In this document: one piece after another, positions 8,763 to 17,486 of the stretch
Numbering within the stretch: the stretch's first letter is position 1
How the letters are laid out: every line of letters begins with the position of its first letter
Assembly: GCA_021813445.1 (NCBI GenBank)
Contig: JAKAKP010000079.1
Span: 1-61,736 of the forward strand
From: Deltaproteobacteria bacterium
GTDB taxonomy: Bacteria > Desulfobacterota > Desulfobaccia > Desulfobaccales > 0-14-0-80-60-11
DNA: 61,736 bases
Direction of reading: 5' to 3'
The notes under the pieces: model-generated
Database searches by the model: none
Told to the model about the DNA's origin: nothing
The model's input: only the letters and a program-made list of their open reading frames with translations
Program-made: the position numbers and the translations under genes

Positions 8763-10417
8763 TAGCCAATTTTCTCCCGAAATTCCTGGGCCGTCAAAGC
8801 CGTAAACCCCAGGCGCCGGCTGAGTTGGACGACGGGCGGGGGTGCGAGGCGGCAGGCATACAAGATGTCCTCCTGGGCCAGGACCTCCCGGGTGGGGCCG
8901 TCCAGCATTTTTTGTCCGGCCTTAAGGACCACCAGCCGGTGGGCATAATTGGCCGCGGCCCACATGGAGTGGGTAACCATGAGGATGGTGTGGCCCTGGC
9001 CATGGAGTTCCCGGATCAGGTCCAGCATATCTTCCTGTTCCCGGTGGTCCAGGCCGGTGGTGGGTTCATCCAAGATAATCACCTGGGGGGTGAGGGCCAG
9101 GACCGCGGCCACGGCCAGGCGCTGCCGCTGCCCTTTGGTCAGGGAGAAGGGGTCTTCCCCGGCCCGGTCCAGGAGATGCACCTGGGTTAGGGCCGTTTCC
9201 ACCCGGCGGTCGATTTCGCTCTTTTCCAGGCCCAGGTTCCGGGGACCGAAGGCCACTTCCTCCCAGACCTGCTCGGAAAACAACTGATAATCGGGATTTT
9301 GAAAGACAAAGCCCACCCGCAGGGGTTGGTCACTCTCTGCCGTCCACAACTCCCCCGCCTGGGGATGGAGCAGTCCCCGGAGGAGCTTTAACAGGGTGGT
9401 TTTGCCGCCGCCGTTGGGGCCTAAGATCGCGGTTAACTCGCCTGACCGCAAAGCAAAGGAAAAATTTTGAAAGATGGGGGCGGAACCGGGATAGGCGAAG
9501 TTTACCCGGCGCAAGGCCAGCAACTCCGGGGCAGGGGAGGGCGGGGGAGGGGCCGCAGGCTCCCGGCTGCCGGTTTTCTGTTCCCAACCCAGGCTCCTGG
9601 CCTGGGCCGCGGCCTCCTCCAGGTTCAGGGGCAAGGTTATCTGCCCCAGATCGTGGAACAGAGCCGGCAGTTCCAGGGGCCGCAGGCCCAGGCCGCGGAA
9701 GGTTTCCACCTGCCGCAGCACCTCCTCCCGGGGGCCGTCGGCCACTATCTGCCCCTGATTAAGGAGGACGATCCGGGAGCAATGCCGGGCCAGGCGCAGG
9801 TCCGCGCCGCATAAGATCAGGGTGAGTTGGTGGTCCTCGCTGAGACGGCCCAAGGCTTCCAGGAGTTCTTCCACCCTCAAGGGGTCGAGATCGCTGGTGG
9901 GTTCATCCAGGACCAGGATTTGGGGCTCCAGGGCCAGGATCGCAGCCAGGGCCAGCAGTTGTTTTTGTCCGCCGGAAAGGGTGGCCGGGTCCCTGGCCTC
10001 CAGGCCCTCCAGGCCCACCCGGGCCAGGGCCCGCTGCACCCGCAACGCCAGTTCCGGCCGCGCCAGACCCAGGTTCTCCGGGCCGAAGGCCACTTCCTGG
10101 TCCACCCGGGTGCAGAAAAGCTGGGCCTCGAAATCCTGGAACATCAGGCCCACCCGGTCGGCCTGGTCCCGGGGGCGGCAGAAGGTGGTGATCCGGCCCG
10201 CGACCTCCACCTCTCCCTGGAATTCCCCCTTGATCATCCGGGGGATAAGGCCCCCCAGGCACAGGGCCAGGGTGGATTTGCCGGCCTCGCTGGGACCCAG
10301 AATCGCCAAGCGCTCGCCGGGGCCAACCTCCAGGTTCAGTCCCTGAAAAACCGGAGCCGTGGCTTTCTTATACTGAAAAGAGAGATCGGTAATTTTGATT
10401 ATGGGCGGTTCTCCCAT
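8762..10417 (-). CDS. fused two-domain ECF-type ABC ATPase
   Basis: 551 residues: two ABC ATPase domains in one chain, equivalent to EcfA1+EcfA2, energising vitamin or metal uptake at the cytoplasmic membrane. Domain 1 has Walker A GPSEAGKST (Glu where Gly is usual), Q-loop FQDFEAQLF, signature LSGGQ and Walker B ILVLDEPTSDLD. Domain 2 has GPNGGGKTT, FQNPDYQLFSE, an altered signature LTKGQ, and VIILDEPTTGLD. A proline/alanine linker (about 285-297) joins them. It lies 2 bases after the S-component gene and is certainly in one operon with it. No EcfT transmembrane subunit gene is adjacent. Confidence 0.92.
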   Translation of the reverse strand: MGEPPIIKITDLSFQYKKATAPVFQGLNLEVGPGERLAILGPSEAGKSTLALCLGGLIPRMIKGEFQGEVEVAGRITTFCRPRDQADRVGLMFQDFEAQLFCTRVDQEVAFGPENLGLARPELALRVQRALARVGLEGLEARDPATLSGGQKQLLALAAILALEPQILVLDEPTSDLDPLRVEELLEALGRLSEDHQLTLILCGADLRLARHCSRIVLLNQGQIVADGPREEVLRQVETFRGLGLRPLELPALFHDLGQITLPLNLEEAAAQARSLGWEQKTGSREPAAPPPPSPAPELLALRRVNFAYPGSAPIFQNFSFALRSGELTAILGPNGGGKTTLLKLLRGLLHPQAGELWTAESDQPLRVGFVFQNPDYQLFSEQVWEEVAFGPRNLGLEKSEIDRRVETALTQVHLLDRAGEDPFSLTKGQRQRLAVAAVLALTPQVIILDEPTTGLDHREQEDMLDLIRELHGQGHTILMVTHSMWAAANYAHRLVVLKAGQKMLDGPTREVLAQEDILYACRLAPPPVVQLSRRLGFTALTAQEFREKIG

Positions 10418-10419
10418 TT

Positions 10420-11163
10420 CTAAAGCAACAGGCAGCCGACGTAGAGGGTGACCACAAAAGGCGCCAGCAGCACGGCCAGGGAAGGCAGACCGGGGAAGCT
10501 CACCAGGCCCAGGCTCACTGCCAGTCCCAGCAAAAAGCCGCCTCCGGCCCCGATCCAGGCCAAAATCAGTCCCAGGCGGGGCGCGGGGCCCGGCTCCCGG
10601 TCCTCCGGGTCCAGCAGCTCCGTCCAGGAGAGGTCCCAGCGGCTCACCCGGGGCTCCAGGAGCGCCAGCAGAAATGGCCCTAACAGCATGGCGATGAGGG
10701 CGTTATTGAGGAACACCGCCGCGGCAATGACGCTGAAGGGCAGCAGTTTCAAGGCCTCCAGGCCGAAGCCGATGGTCACTGCGCACCCCATGGCCCCGAG
10801 GATTACGGACAGGCAGAAGCGGGGCAGATGGCCCTTGATCTCCCCCAAGGGCCGGTGGCCCCACATTTTATAAGTCAGGTACGCGGCCAGGAAATTGCCC
10901 CAGAAGCCGAAGAAGCTGCCCACGCCCAGGGTGCCGAAAAAATCGCCGATGAGGTTGCCCAGGGCCGCGCCCCAGGCCCCCGCGGGTCCGAAGAGCAGGC
11001 CGAAGACCACCGGGATGACATTGGCGGGCCTGAGCTCGGTGAGCCCGGGAATCAAGGGGATGCCTTTGAAGGGAATGAGGATGGCCGCGAAAATGCCGGC
11101 CGTAAGCACGGTCAGGACCACCATGGTGGAATAATGCCACATGCGCCAGACTTCCCGCATCAC
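10420..11163 (-). CDS. ECF transporter S component, QueT-like
   Basis: 247 residues with about six or seven hydrophobic helices. The signature ELRPANVIPVVFGLLFGP and then GNLIGDFFGTLGVGSFFG is that of substrate-binding S components of the QueT type (queuosine precursor uptake in characterised members). A polar cytoplasmic loop (about 175-200, rich in E, D, P) and two more helices make it longer than the usual 170-190 residues. It is first in the operon with the fused ATPase. The substrate is inferred only from resemblance, and no preQ1 riboswitch was recognised upstream. Its leader contains a terminator-like hairpin (11209-11235). Confidence 0.8.
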   Translation of the reverse strand: MMREVWRMWHYSTMVVLTVLTAGIFAAILIPFKGIPLIPGLTELRPANVIPVVFGLLFGPAGAWGAALGNLIGDFFGTLGVGSFFGFWGNFLAAYLTYKMWGHRPLGEIKGHLPRFCLSVILGAMGCAVTIGFGLEALKLLPFSVIAAAVFLNNALIAMLLGPFLLALLEPRVSRWDLSWTELLDPEDREPGPAPRLGLILAWIGAGGGFLLGLAVSLGLVSFPGLPSLAVLLAPFVVTLYVGCLLL

Positions 11164-11590
11164 GCCTCCCGGAAAACAACCAGCACATTCTATCAGAAAA
11201 TTTTGGACAAAAAGCCCGGATAATTTTTATCCCGGTGTTTTGTCTCTGGTCGGGTAAAAAACAATATTGATCCGGGCATTTTCTAGAATGATTTAAAAAG
11301 GTTCAAATTCTTTCCTCCTGACCTGCCGCCAAAATAGTGTTACTCCAGAATTTTTCGTTTATAATTTCCACAATTATCCGGACCGAACTGGGGGCAACAA
11401 GGGATTTGCCTCTCCGCCCGGCCCTGGGACGATTGCTTCCTAGACCCGCCTTGCCCGCGGACCTGGCGCCCCTATTTTACACCGTGATCTTTTCCAGGGA
11501 GGATTTCCTGTAAAGAATTGTCTAATTTGCCGGTTTAGAGCAACACCAGCACCTAGATTTAAGTATTAGTAAAAGGAGCCTGAAAATCTC
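11164..11590. other. divergent intergenic region with possible leader or small RNA
   Basis: 427 bases separate the divergent ECF operon and NYN gene. On the plus strand a TATAAT (11360-11365) lies 225 bases before the NYN start, so a transcript from it would have a long GC-rich, hairpin-prone leader (about 11372-11500), or be a separate small RNA. The -35 (TGTTAC, 16 bases upstream) is poor. I looked for 6S and SRP RNA signatures and did not find convincing ones. Confidence 0.35.
11209..11235 (-). terminator. terminator-like hairpin in the ECF operon leader
   Basis: On the minus strand an 8-bp stem (CCGG-ATAA, one bulged base) is followed by GGGCTTTTTG. It lies about 46 bases before the S-component start codon. 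It could be an attenuator or the end of an upstream minus-strand transcript. Confidence 0.5.
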
Positions 11591-12406
11591 ATGAATAACA
11601 CCAGAGTGGGAATCTATGTGGATTCCATGAATATCATGCGCAGCGGCGGCTACGGTATGCGCTACGAGGTCATCCGCCGCTTCGCCGCCCGGGACGGCGA
11701 CGAGGTGATGCGCCTCAACGCCTATGTGGCCATTGACGAAGAGCGGGCCGGTTCCGACCCCAATTATAAAAATACCCTGAATTTTATCCTGACGCTGCGG
11801 GACCTGGGTTTCAAGGTGGTGGAAAAGCCCATCAGGTGGTACACGGATGACTCCGGCCGCACCTACGGCAAGGCCAACCTGGACATGGAGATGGGCCTGG
11901 ACATCATCGCCCAGTCCGACCGGCTGGATCTGATCTACCTGTTCACGGGGGATGGAGACTTTTGCAGCGTGGTGACCATGGTCCAGAATAAGGGCTGCCG
12001 GGTGGAACTGGTGGCCTTTGCCAACGTCTCCGCCCGCCTGCGCCGGGAAGTGGACCTCTTCATCCCCGGCTATCTGGTGCCGGGGCTGCTGCCCACCCAG
12101 CCGCCTTATGCCGGCGCCCCCCCTTGGGGTGAGTCGGGCAGCCGGGTCCGGGGGGTGTGCACCAAGTTCTTCCTGGACCGGTCCTACGGGTTCTTCCGCT
12201 TCATGCACGGTTTCGGCAAGGTCTGGGTGACCGACACCCGCCTGGAAGAATCCCCTTATACCTCGGTGTTCTTTATGGAAAAGGACCTGCCTTCCGGGGT
12301 CAACCCGGAACACCTGCCCAGCCGGGACTACATCTTTGAATTCACCCTGACCGAGGGGGAAAAAGGCTTCGTCGCGGCCGACATTGATTTGGTTTATAAG
12401 TACTGA
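11591..12406 (+). CDS. LabA-like NYN domain protein with C-terminal nucleic-acid-binding-like domain
   Basis: 271 residues. The N-terminal NYN (PIN-like) domain, found in RNA nucleases such as the LabA/DUF88 group, shows VGIYVDSMNI at the N-terminus, KANLDMEMGLDI near the centre (about 97-108) and the metal-binding LFTGDGDF (about 117-124). These acidic residues form the predicted active site. The last 90 residues (CTKFFLDRSYGFFRF onward) resemble a cold-shock/OB-like beta barrel. SD AAAAGGAGCC precedes the ATG. It is followed by a heptad-repeat spacer and glgA; a functional link to glycogen is not established. Confidence 0.85.
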   Translation: MNNTRVGIYVDSMNIMRSGGYGMRYEVIRRFAARDGDEVMRLNAYVAIDEERAGSDPNYKNTLNFILTLRDLGFKVVEKPIRWYTDDSGRTYGKANLDMEMGLDIIAQSDRLDLIYLFTGDGDFCSVVTMVQNKGCRVELVAFANVSARLRREVDLFIPGYLVPGLLPTQPPYAGAPPWGESGSRVRGVCTKFFLDRSYGFFRFMHGFGKVWVTDTRLEESPYTSVFFMEKDLPSGVNPEHLPSRDYIFEFTLTEGEKGFVAADIDLVYKY

Positions 12407-12411
12407 CACGA

Positions 12412-12490
12412 ATCAGGGATTAGGGCTTAGGGACAGTGAGATAATTTGCAAATCGCCTGACCCCTGGCCCCTAATGCCTGAACCCTAAGG
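12412..12490. repeat. AGGG-class heptad dyad
   Basis: Left arm units ATCAGGG, ATTAGGG, CTTAGGG (12412-12432) begin 6 bases after the NYN stop. The right arm (12456-12490), read in reverse complement, gives CTTAGGG, TTCAGGC, ATTAGGG, GCCAGGG, GTCAGG. The last bases of the right arm form part of the Shine-Dalgarno AAGGAGGG of glgA. The same unit set appears at 26086-26127. Confidence 0.85.
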
Positions 12491-12497
12491 AGGGGCT

Positions 12498-13964
12498 ATG
12501 GCGCGCAATTTACGGGTGTTATTTGTGGCCTCGGAAGCGGTGCCCTTTGCCAAGACCGGGGGATTAGCCGACGTAGTGGGCACCTTGCCTGATGCCCTGA
12601 AGGACGTGGGCGCCGAGGTCCGGGTGCTCATGCCTTACTACGGCATGGTCAAGCAGGGGAAGGTGCCCACCGACGTGGTGGCCGAAAACCTGGAGGGGTA
12701 TTTGGGGGGAACTCCCCTGGCCTTCAATGTCCGCACCCCGGCCTCCGGCGACTATCCCTTCTATTTTGTGGAACGGGATGAGTTCTTTGAACGCTCCCAA
12801 CTCTACGGGACCCCCCGGGGCGACTATTTCGACAACCTGGAGCGCTTTTCCTTCTTCTGCTCCACCATCCTGCCGGTCTGCCAGAACCTGGGATTCCAGC
12901 CCGACATCATCCATTGCCACGACTGGCAATCTGCGCTGGTGCCGGTCTATCTCCATCACCGCTGGCAGGAGGCCGACGTCCTCAAGCGGGTCAAGACTGT
13001 ATTCACCATTCACAATCTGGCTTACCAGGGACTGTTCTCCAAAGAGAAATTTCCTATGCTGGGCCTGGATTGGTCCCTCTTCGGCATTAATGGTCTGGAA
13101 TTTTACGACCAGATCAATCTGCTGAAGGGAGGGATCGTTTTTGCAGACGCCATCACCACCGTCAGCGTCCGCTACAGCGAGGAGATCCAGACGCCGGAGT
13201 ATGGCTACGGCCTGGACGGGGTCCTGCGCACCCGGGCCTCCTCTTTGCATGGCATCTTAAACGGCGTGAACTATCAGGAATGGAGCCCGGAGAACGACCA
13301 GCTGATCCCCGCCGCCTTCAGCGCCGCCAAAATCGCGGGCAAGGCCAAAAACAAAACCGCGCTGATGAAGGCCTTCAACCTCGATCCCAAGCTGGAGAAA
13401 GCCCCCATCCTGGCCATGATCTCCCGTCTGGCGGACCAGAAGGGTTTCGACCTGGTGGCTGCGATCCTCCCCGAACTCCTGGCCCAGGACCTGATGGTGG
13501 TCATTCTGGGCACCGGCGAGGAAAAATACCACCGCTGGCTGGCCGCGGAAGCCCCCAAATATCCGGGCAAGCTGGGGGTGAAGATCGTCTTCGACAACGC
13601 CCTGGCCCACCTCATGGAGGCCGGTGCGGACATGTTCCTCATGCCCTCCCGGTTCGAACCCTGCGGCCTCAACCAGATGTATTCCTTAAAATACGGCACC
13701 ATCCCCATCGTCCGGGCCACCGGCGGCCTGGCCGACACCGTGGCCCCCGCCGACCCGGCCGCGGGCAGCGGCACCGGCTTCCTTTTCAGCGACTATACGC
13801 CGGAGGCCTTCGCCGCGGCGGTAAACGCGGCCTTAAAAGCCTTCAAAAATCAGAAGCAATGGCGCCGCCTCATGCAAAACGCCATGTCCCAGGACTTCTC
13901 CTGGGAAAGGTCCGCGTCCGCGTACCTGAACCTGTACAAGCTGTTGCTGGCAGGGCAGGACTAG
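12498..13964 (+). CDS. glgA: glycogen synthase (ADP-glucose type, GT5)
   Basis: 488 residues, the usual length. It transfers glucose from ADP-glucose to the non-reducing end of alpha-1,4-glucan in the cytoplasm. The N-terminal KTGGLADVVGTLPDAL motif is the GT5 substrate loop (Lys about 18). HCHDWQS and TIHNLAYQG lie in the N domain, and the C-terminal domain has ISRLADQKGFDL, PSRFEPCGLNQMYSLKYGT and ATGGLADTV. SD AAGGAGG is 7 bases from the ATG. No other glycogen gene is adjacent. A strong hairpin terminator follows. Confidence 0.97.
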   Translation: MARNLRVLFVASEAVPFAKTGGLADVVGTLPDALKDVGAEVRVLMPYYGMVKQGKVPTDVVAENLEGYLGGTPLAFNVRTPASGDYPFYFVERDEFFERSQLYGTPRGDYFDNLERFSFFCSTILPVCQNLGFQPDIIHCHDWQSALVPVYLHHRWQEADVLKRVKTVFTIHNLAYQGLFSKEKFPMLGLDWSLFGINGLEFYDQINLLKGGIVFADAITTVSVRYSEEIQTPEYGYGLDGVLRTRASSLHGILNGVNYQEWSPENDQLIPAAFSAAKIAGKAKNKTALMKAFNLDPKLEKAPILAMISRLADQKGFDLVAAILPELLAQDLMVVILGTGEEKYHRWLAAEAPKYPGKLGVKIVFDNALAHLMEAGADMFLMPSRFEPCGLNQMYSLKYGTIPIVRATGGLADTVAPADPAAGSGTGFLFSDYTPEAFAAAVNAALKAFKNQKQWRRLMQNAMSQDFSWERSASAYLNLYKLLLAGQD

Positions 13965-14022
13965 GAAATTTGGCGGGGGTAAATATCTTGCCCGCTTCCC
14001 CAGGTTCTCCCTCAGCCAGCAT

Positions 14023-14055
14023 AAAAAAGGGCGACCCCCAGGGGCCACCCTTTTT
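14023..14055. terminator. bidirectional Rho-independent terminator after glgA
   Basis: AAAAAGGG-x-GxCCCC pairs with GGGGcC-CCCTTTTT. There is an A tract on one side and a T tract on the other, so it can end glgA and also minus-strand transcripts. Confidence 0.85.
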
Positions 14056-14062
14056 GCGTCTG

Positions 14063-14206
14063 ATACCAAATTCATATTGCCATGCAATAAACCGGCAGAA
14101 TCAGTGGCGTTCATCTGCGTTTATCGGCGGTTAAATATTAGCCGCCGATGCACGTCGATACACGCCGGTCTTTAGGATTTGTCGCATGCAAAAGCGAACT
14201 TGGTAT
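14063..14206 (+). repeat. 144-bp dyad element, copy 1
   Basis: Ends ATACCAA and TTGGTAT are inverted. Further in, GCCATGCAA pairs with TTGCATGcG, and the centre holds GGCGTTCATCTGCGTTTATC against its degenerate complement around the loop TTAAATATTAG. The whole can fold as one long imperfect hairpin. Copies 2 and 3 are at 26151 and 42451. No ORF lies inside, so a MITE-like or REP-like element is the best description. Confidence 0.85.
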
Positions 14207-14264
14207 AAGGTTATGTCCGCAGGGACCCTAAGTAAGCTTTCCAAACGAAAAACCCAAAACGGTA

Positions 14265-14858
14265 TTATTTTGGCACCGGCACTACCAGTTTTCCCATCTT
14301 CGGAGAAATTTTCATTTTCTTCTTCAAAGACTTGGCTGCCTCTTCCGCCTCCTTGCGGGTGGGGAAGGGGCCGACCCACACCTGATATCTGCCCTTATGC
14401 CGGCGGATAAAGGCTTCATGTCCCTGTTTTTTCAACTTCTCCAGCCTCTTGCTGGCACTGTGGTAGCCCCGGTAGCTGCCCACTAAAAGCCCGTGCTCCT
14501 CTTTGGGCTGCAAGGCCGGCAGCTCGGCGGCCTTGGGCGCGGGCGGGGCGGGCTCCGGTTTGGTCACCGGCTTTTCGGGGGCGGCAGCCGGTGGCGGGGG
14601 TGCGGGCTGGGGCTGCTCCTGGGGAGCGGGCGCAGGAGCAGGAGCCGGAGCCGGCGCAGGTGCAGGAGCAGGCGCAGGAGCGGCCTGTTCCCCGGGCTTT
14701 TCCTGAGGTTCAGGAAGGGTCTCGGTTTTCGTGGCGGGTGCCTGGGGCTTTTCCAGTCCCGGCTTTGTAAGCGCTCCGGGGTAGAAAAGGTAGAGGACCA
14801 AGAAGAGGATGATAATTGCCGCTACGGCCAGCAGTCCTGCCAAACCTTTGTTACTCAT
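14265..14858 (-). CDS. SPOR-domain membrane protein
   Basis: About 197 residues from the ATG at 14858 (GGAGG upstream); an upstream ATG at 14894 would add 12 residues. One N-terminal membrane helix (LLAVAAIIILFLVLYLF) is followed by a long Pro/Ala/Glu linker with a repetitive P-A-P-A run. A C-terminal SPOR domain follows (LLVGSYRGYHSASKRLEKL, then QVWVGPFPTRKEAEEA). SPOR domains bind denuded peptidoglycan glycan strands at division sites or, in some proteins, the sacculus generally. The linker suits a periplasmic reach. It stands alone on the minus strand. Confidence 0.88.
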   Translation of the reverse strand: MSNKGLAGLLAVAAIIILFLVLYLFYPGALTKPGLEKPQAPATKTETLPEPQEKPGEQAAPAPAPAPAPAPAPAPAPAPQEQPQPAPPPPAAAPEKPVTKPEPAPPAPKAAELPALQPKEEHGLLVGSYRGYHSASKRLEKLKKQGHEAFIRRHKGRYQVWVGPFPTRKEAEEAAKSLKKKMKISPKMGKLVVPVPK

Positions 14859-14950
14859 GGCGCCGCTCCTCCAGTTATCGCAGGATGACTCCACTCTAAT
14901 GGACTAGACGGCAATCTGCAAGCATTCCTTTTCGACCGCTAATTCCCCGG

Positions 14951-15979
14951 TTATTTGGTGATATAGACATTATCAATGGATTGGACGCGGTAGCCCCCCG
15001 CGTCTTTGATCACCGCGAAGGCCTCTTGATGGATATTGCTGCCGGTAACGTCCACCACGGAAAAATTATCATTGAGGTGAATGTGCCACTGGGTCCAATC
15101 GACCTTGATTTGGCCTGGGGTCATGAGACTGGCCCCCACGGCCCCGTTGATGATTTGATAGACCCGGTGCTGGACGGGGGCCAGGTTATTGCCCCGGGAA
15201 TAAAGATGCTCATGCGCGCCGAAGAAGATGTCGAAACCGGTGCTTTCCAGAATTTGCCACATGGTTTGTTTGACCGAGGGATCGACCGGGTAACCACCGG
15301 TGGAAAACGCCGGTCCGTGGCTAAAGGCAAATTTGTGATGATATCTGGATTGGTGGATCTGCGCCTGGTTTTGCAGCCAATCCAGTTGGACCTGGTCCAG
15401 CCCGTTATCCCAATTAACTAAAGTGGTGCCGTTGCTTTTAAAGCCAAAGGAATCCGTAACGATAAAAAAGGATGCCTCCGGTCCTTCTCCATAGGTAAAC
15501 CAGTAAGCCAGTTTGTCGTATCCCGGCGGGCCGTTGCTGGGCAAATCGCTGAAGACCTCCTGGTAAACCTTCTGGAAGGAAGGCTCCGTGGGCCAGCCTT
15601 GGGGACCGTAAAATTCGCGATTGCCCGGCACTACATAGAGCTTGATGGGCACCCCGTTAACCTGCAGGGTGTTGCGCATAAAGGTTTTCCAAGTCTGCAG
15701 GGTGCTGTTGCCTTGGGGAACCCCCCCCCGGTTCACCAAGTCCCCCAGAAACAGGACAAAATCGGGCTTGGGCTGCATCTGGGCGAGGTAGGCGTTGACA
15801 TATCCTAAAACCTCTTCGTTTGTAGCCTTGTTGGGCCACTGGGCGTTGGGGGAGGGACTGTCGCCGTAGACCACAAAGCGGTACGCCTCCGCCTGGGGCG
15901 CGCCCCACAGCAAGAAGACCGCCAGGGCCAGGTAACCAAAAAATTTCGCTCCCGGAAAGCGTTGTTTCTCAGTTCTCAT
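14951..15979 (-). CDS. exported calcineurin-like metallophosphoesterase
   Basis: 342 residues with a cleavable signal peptide (residues 1-32, FFGYLALAVFLLWGAPQAEA). The metallophosphoesterase motifs appear in order: VVYGDSP (in place of GDxH), FLGDLVNRG (GDxxxxG), VPGNRE (GNxE), FSHGP and GAHEHLYSR (GHxH-like). These coordinate two metal ions, so phosphatase or phosphodiesterase action outside the cytoplasm is likely. Purple-acid-phosphatase-like proteins are the nearest group I can name. The next minus-strand gene upstream is also exported. The substrate is unknown. Confidence 0.88.
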   Translation of the reverse strand: MRTEKQRFPGAKFFGYLALAVFLLWGAPQAEAYRFVVYGDSPSPNAQWPNKATNEEVLGYVNAYLAQMQPKPDFVLFLGDLVNRGGVPQGNSTLQTWKTFMRNTLQVNGVPIKLYVVPGNREFYGPQGWPTEPSFQKVYQEVFSDLPSNGPPGYDKLAYWFTYGEGPEASFFIVTDSFGFKSNGTTLVNWDNGLDQVQLDWLQNQAQIHQSRYHHKFAFSHGPAFSTGGYPVDPSVKQTMWQILESTGFDIFFGAHEHLYSRGNNLAPVQHRVYQIINGAVGASLMTPGQIKVDWTQWHIHLNDNFSVVDVTGSNIHQEAFAVIKDAGGYRVQSIDNVYITK

Positions 15980-16108
15980 GATCTTTGTCCTATTAATGGG
16001 GCCATTTAATAATGAATGGTTACTGGCTTAGAAAATTCAGTCGGTTGGCTGAAATCTAGTTAAATTTCCAAGCTTTTCGGCTAAATGAGCTAATTAACTA
16101 CCGGCAAT

Positions 16109-17233
16109 TCAGTTTAATAATAATTCCATCATAGGGGGAACAGCACGAATGGGGGTGAGCAGGAAAACCCGGCCATTGTTGGTGCTGCCGACTATTTGCC
16201 CGAGATCATTGATTGCCCGGGCTTCAAAGAGATAGTCGTTCACTGGTGGGTTAACCACCAAATTATTCAGATCCTGCATGCCCCCGGAAGCCGTCCACAC
16301 AAAGGCATGTTGAGCAGTGCCGGCGACCAAGGACCAGCCCACCACCTGGCCGCGGCTGTTGATGCCGTTGGCGCCGGAGGTATCGCCCCCCAGAGTGCTC
16401 AGGTCCAGCATGCTGCCCGCGGCTGGGAGCAGGAAGGCATGCTGCTGCCCGCTGCCGATGTTGGCGTAGCCGACAATCTGGCCGTTATCATTAATCGCAC
16501 TGGCCGAGGAATTGCCGCCTCCCAGAGTGCCCAGGTCTTGCAGGCCGCCGGCAGCCGTCCACAAGAAGGCATGTTGTACGGAGGCGCCAGTGGGGCTGAT
16601 GGTGGCGGCCGCTCCCACCACCTGGCCGCTATTGTTGATTCCATGGGCCCAGGAATCGCCCCCCCAGGATCCCAGATCCTGCATGCCTCCCGTGGCGGTC
16701 CACAAAAAGGCGTGTTGCGGGGTGCCTCCCAGGAGGATAATGGAGGACCAGCCCACCACCTGGCCGTTATGGTTGATGGCGCTGGCCACTGCGGTACTGC
16801 CGCCCAGGGTGCCCAGGTCCCGCATGGGACCCGACGCGGAAGTCAGAAAGGCGTGTTGGGCATAGGTGCCATCCGCGAGAATGGCTGCAGACCAGCCCAC
16901 CACCTGGCCGCTGTTGTTGATGCCGTTAGCGCTGGAAATAAACCCGAGGGCACTCGTTGGTCCGCCCGCCAGGGTGCCCAGGTCCTGCATGGGGCTAGGC
17001 GCGGCAGCCAAAAAGGCGTGGGGTTCATAATTGTTCGGGTCATATTGGGTCTGGGAATAGCCCACCACCTGGCCGCTCCGGTTGATACCGCCGGCCCAGG
17101 ACCTCCCTGATAATGTGCCCAGATCCTGGTAGCGGTAGGCTGCCACTCCCAGACCGGGGTTCGCCCAGAACAGCAGCATCCACAATGATAAGCAGAAAGC
17201 GCCTGCCGGACGCTTACCGGGCCTTGTGTTCAT
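16109..17233 (-). CDS. exported HAF-repeat protein
   Basis: 374 residues with a signal peptide (about 1-32, LWMLLFWANPGLGVAA). The rest is about seven copies of a roughly 45-residue repeat of the form DLGTLGG...GINNSGQVVGWS...QHAFLWTA, the HAF extracellular repeat family. Such repeats probably form a beta-propeller-like fold. The function of the family is not known. SD GCAGGAG precedes the ATG. The protein ends soon after the last repeat, with no sorting signal I recognise. Repeat divergence at the DNA level suggests old duplication. Confidence 0.9.
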   Translation of the reverse strand: MNTRPGKRPAGAFCLSLWMLLFWANPGLGVAAYRYQDLGTLSGRSWAGGINRSGQVVGYSQTQYDPNNYEPHAFLAAAPSPMQDLGTLAGGPTSALGFISSANGINNSGQVVGWSAAILADGTYAQHAFLTSASGPMRDLGTLGGSTAVASAINHNGQVVGWSSIILLGGTPQHAFLWTATGGMQDLGSWGGDSWAHGINNSGQVVGAAATISPTGASVQHAFLWTAAGGLQDLGTLGGGNSSASAINDNGQIVGYANIGSGQQHAFLLPAAGSMLDLSTLGGDTSGANGINSRGQVVGWSLVAGTAQHAFVWTASGGMQDLNNLVVNPPVNDYLFEARAINDLGQIVGSTNNGRVFLLTPIRAVPPMMELLLN

Positions 17234-17344
17234 GCTTACTCCTGCGTCAAGCGAATCGCGGACCAGCGTTTATTTCTGATACTGTAACTATCAACGTATC
17301 GGCAGGAATTTTTCCACGGATTATCCTCTTATTCTAAAAATAAA

Positions 17345-17374
17345 GATATGAAATGATATGAAATGATATGAAAT
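17345..17374. repeat. three tandem copies of a 10-bp unit
   Basis: GATATGAAAT is repeated three times head to tail, followed by a decayed AATGA. The AT-rich stretch lies upstream of the HAF gene start. Confidence 0.9.
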
Positions 17375-17434
17375 AATGAATAATTTATCCTTAACTTCTG
17401 GCCAATTTTCTCAAGATTTCAGATAAGCCGGATT

Positions 17435-17486
17435 TAAAAAAAGTCCGGGTGATCCCCGGCCGCAGTGCCGCGGGGCCACCCGGACT
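17435..17486 (-). terminator. Rho-independent terminator of the YHS gene
   Basis: Read on the minus strand, AGTCCGGGT (17478-17486) pairs with ACCCGGACT (17442-17450) around a GC-rich inner stem, followed by a run of seven or more T residues. Confidence 0.85.

Noticed and set aside
10420-11163. EcfT assignment for the membrane protein
   Set aside because: The ELRPANVIPVVFGLLFGP region is typical of S components, and the EcfT coupling motifs (A-R-G type) are absent.
11372-11560. 6S RNA or SRP RNA in the ECF/NYN gap
   Set aside because: A promoter-like TATAAT and GC-rich hairpins are present, but the diagnostic 6S bubble and the SRP GGAAGCAG-type loop context were not convincing on either strand.
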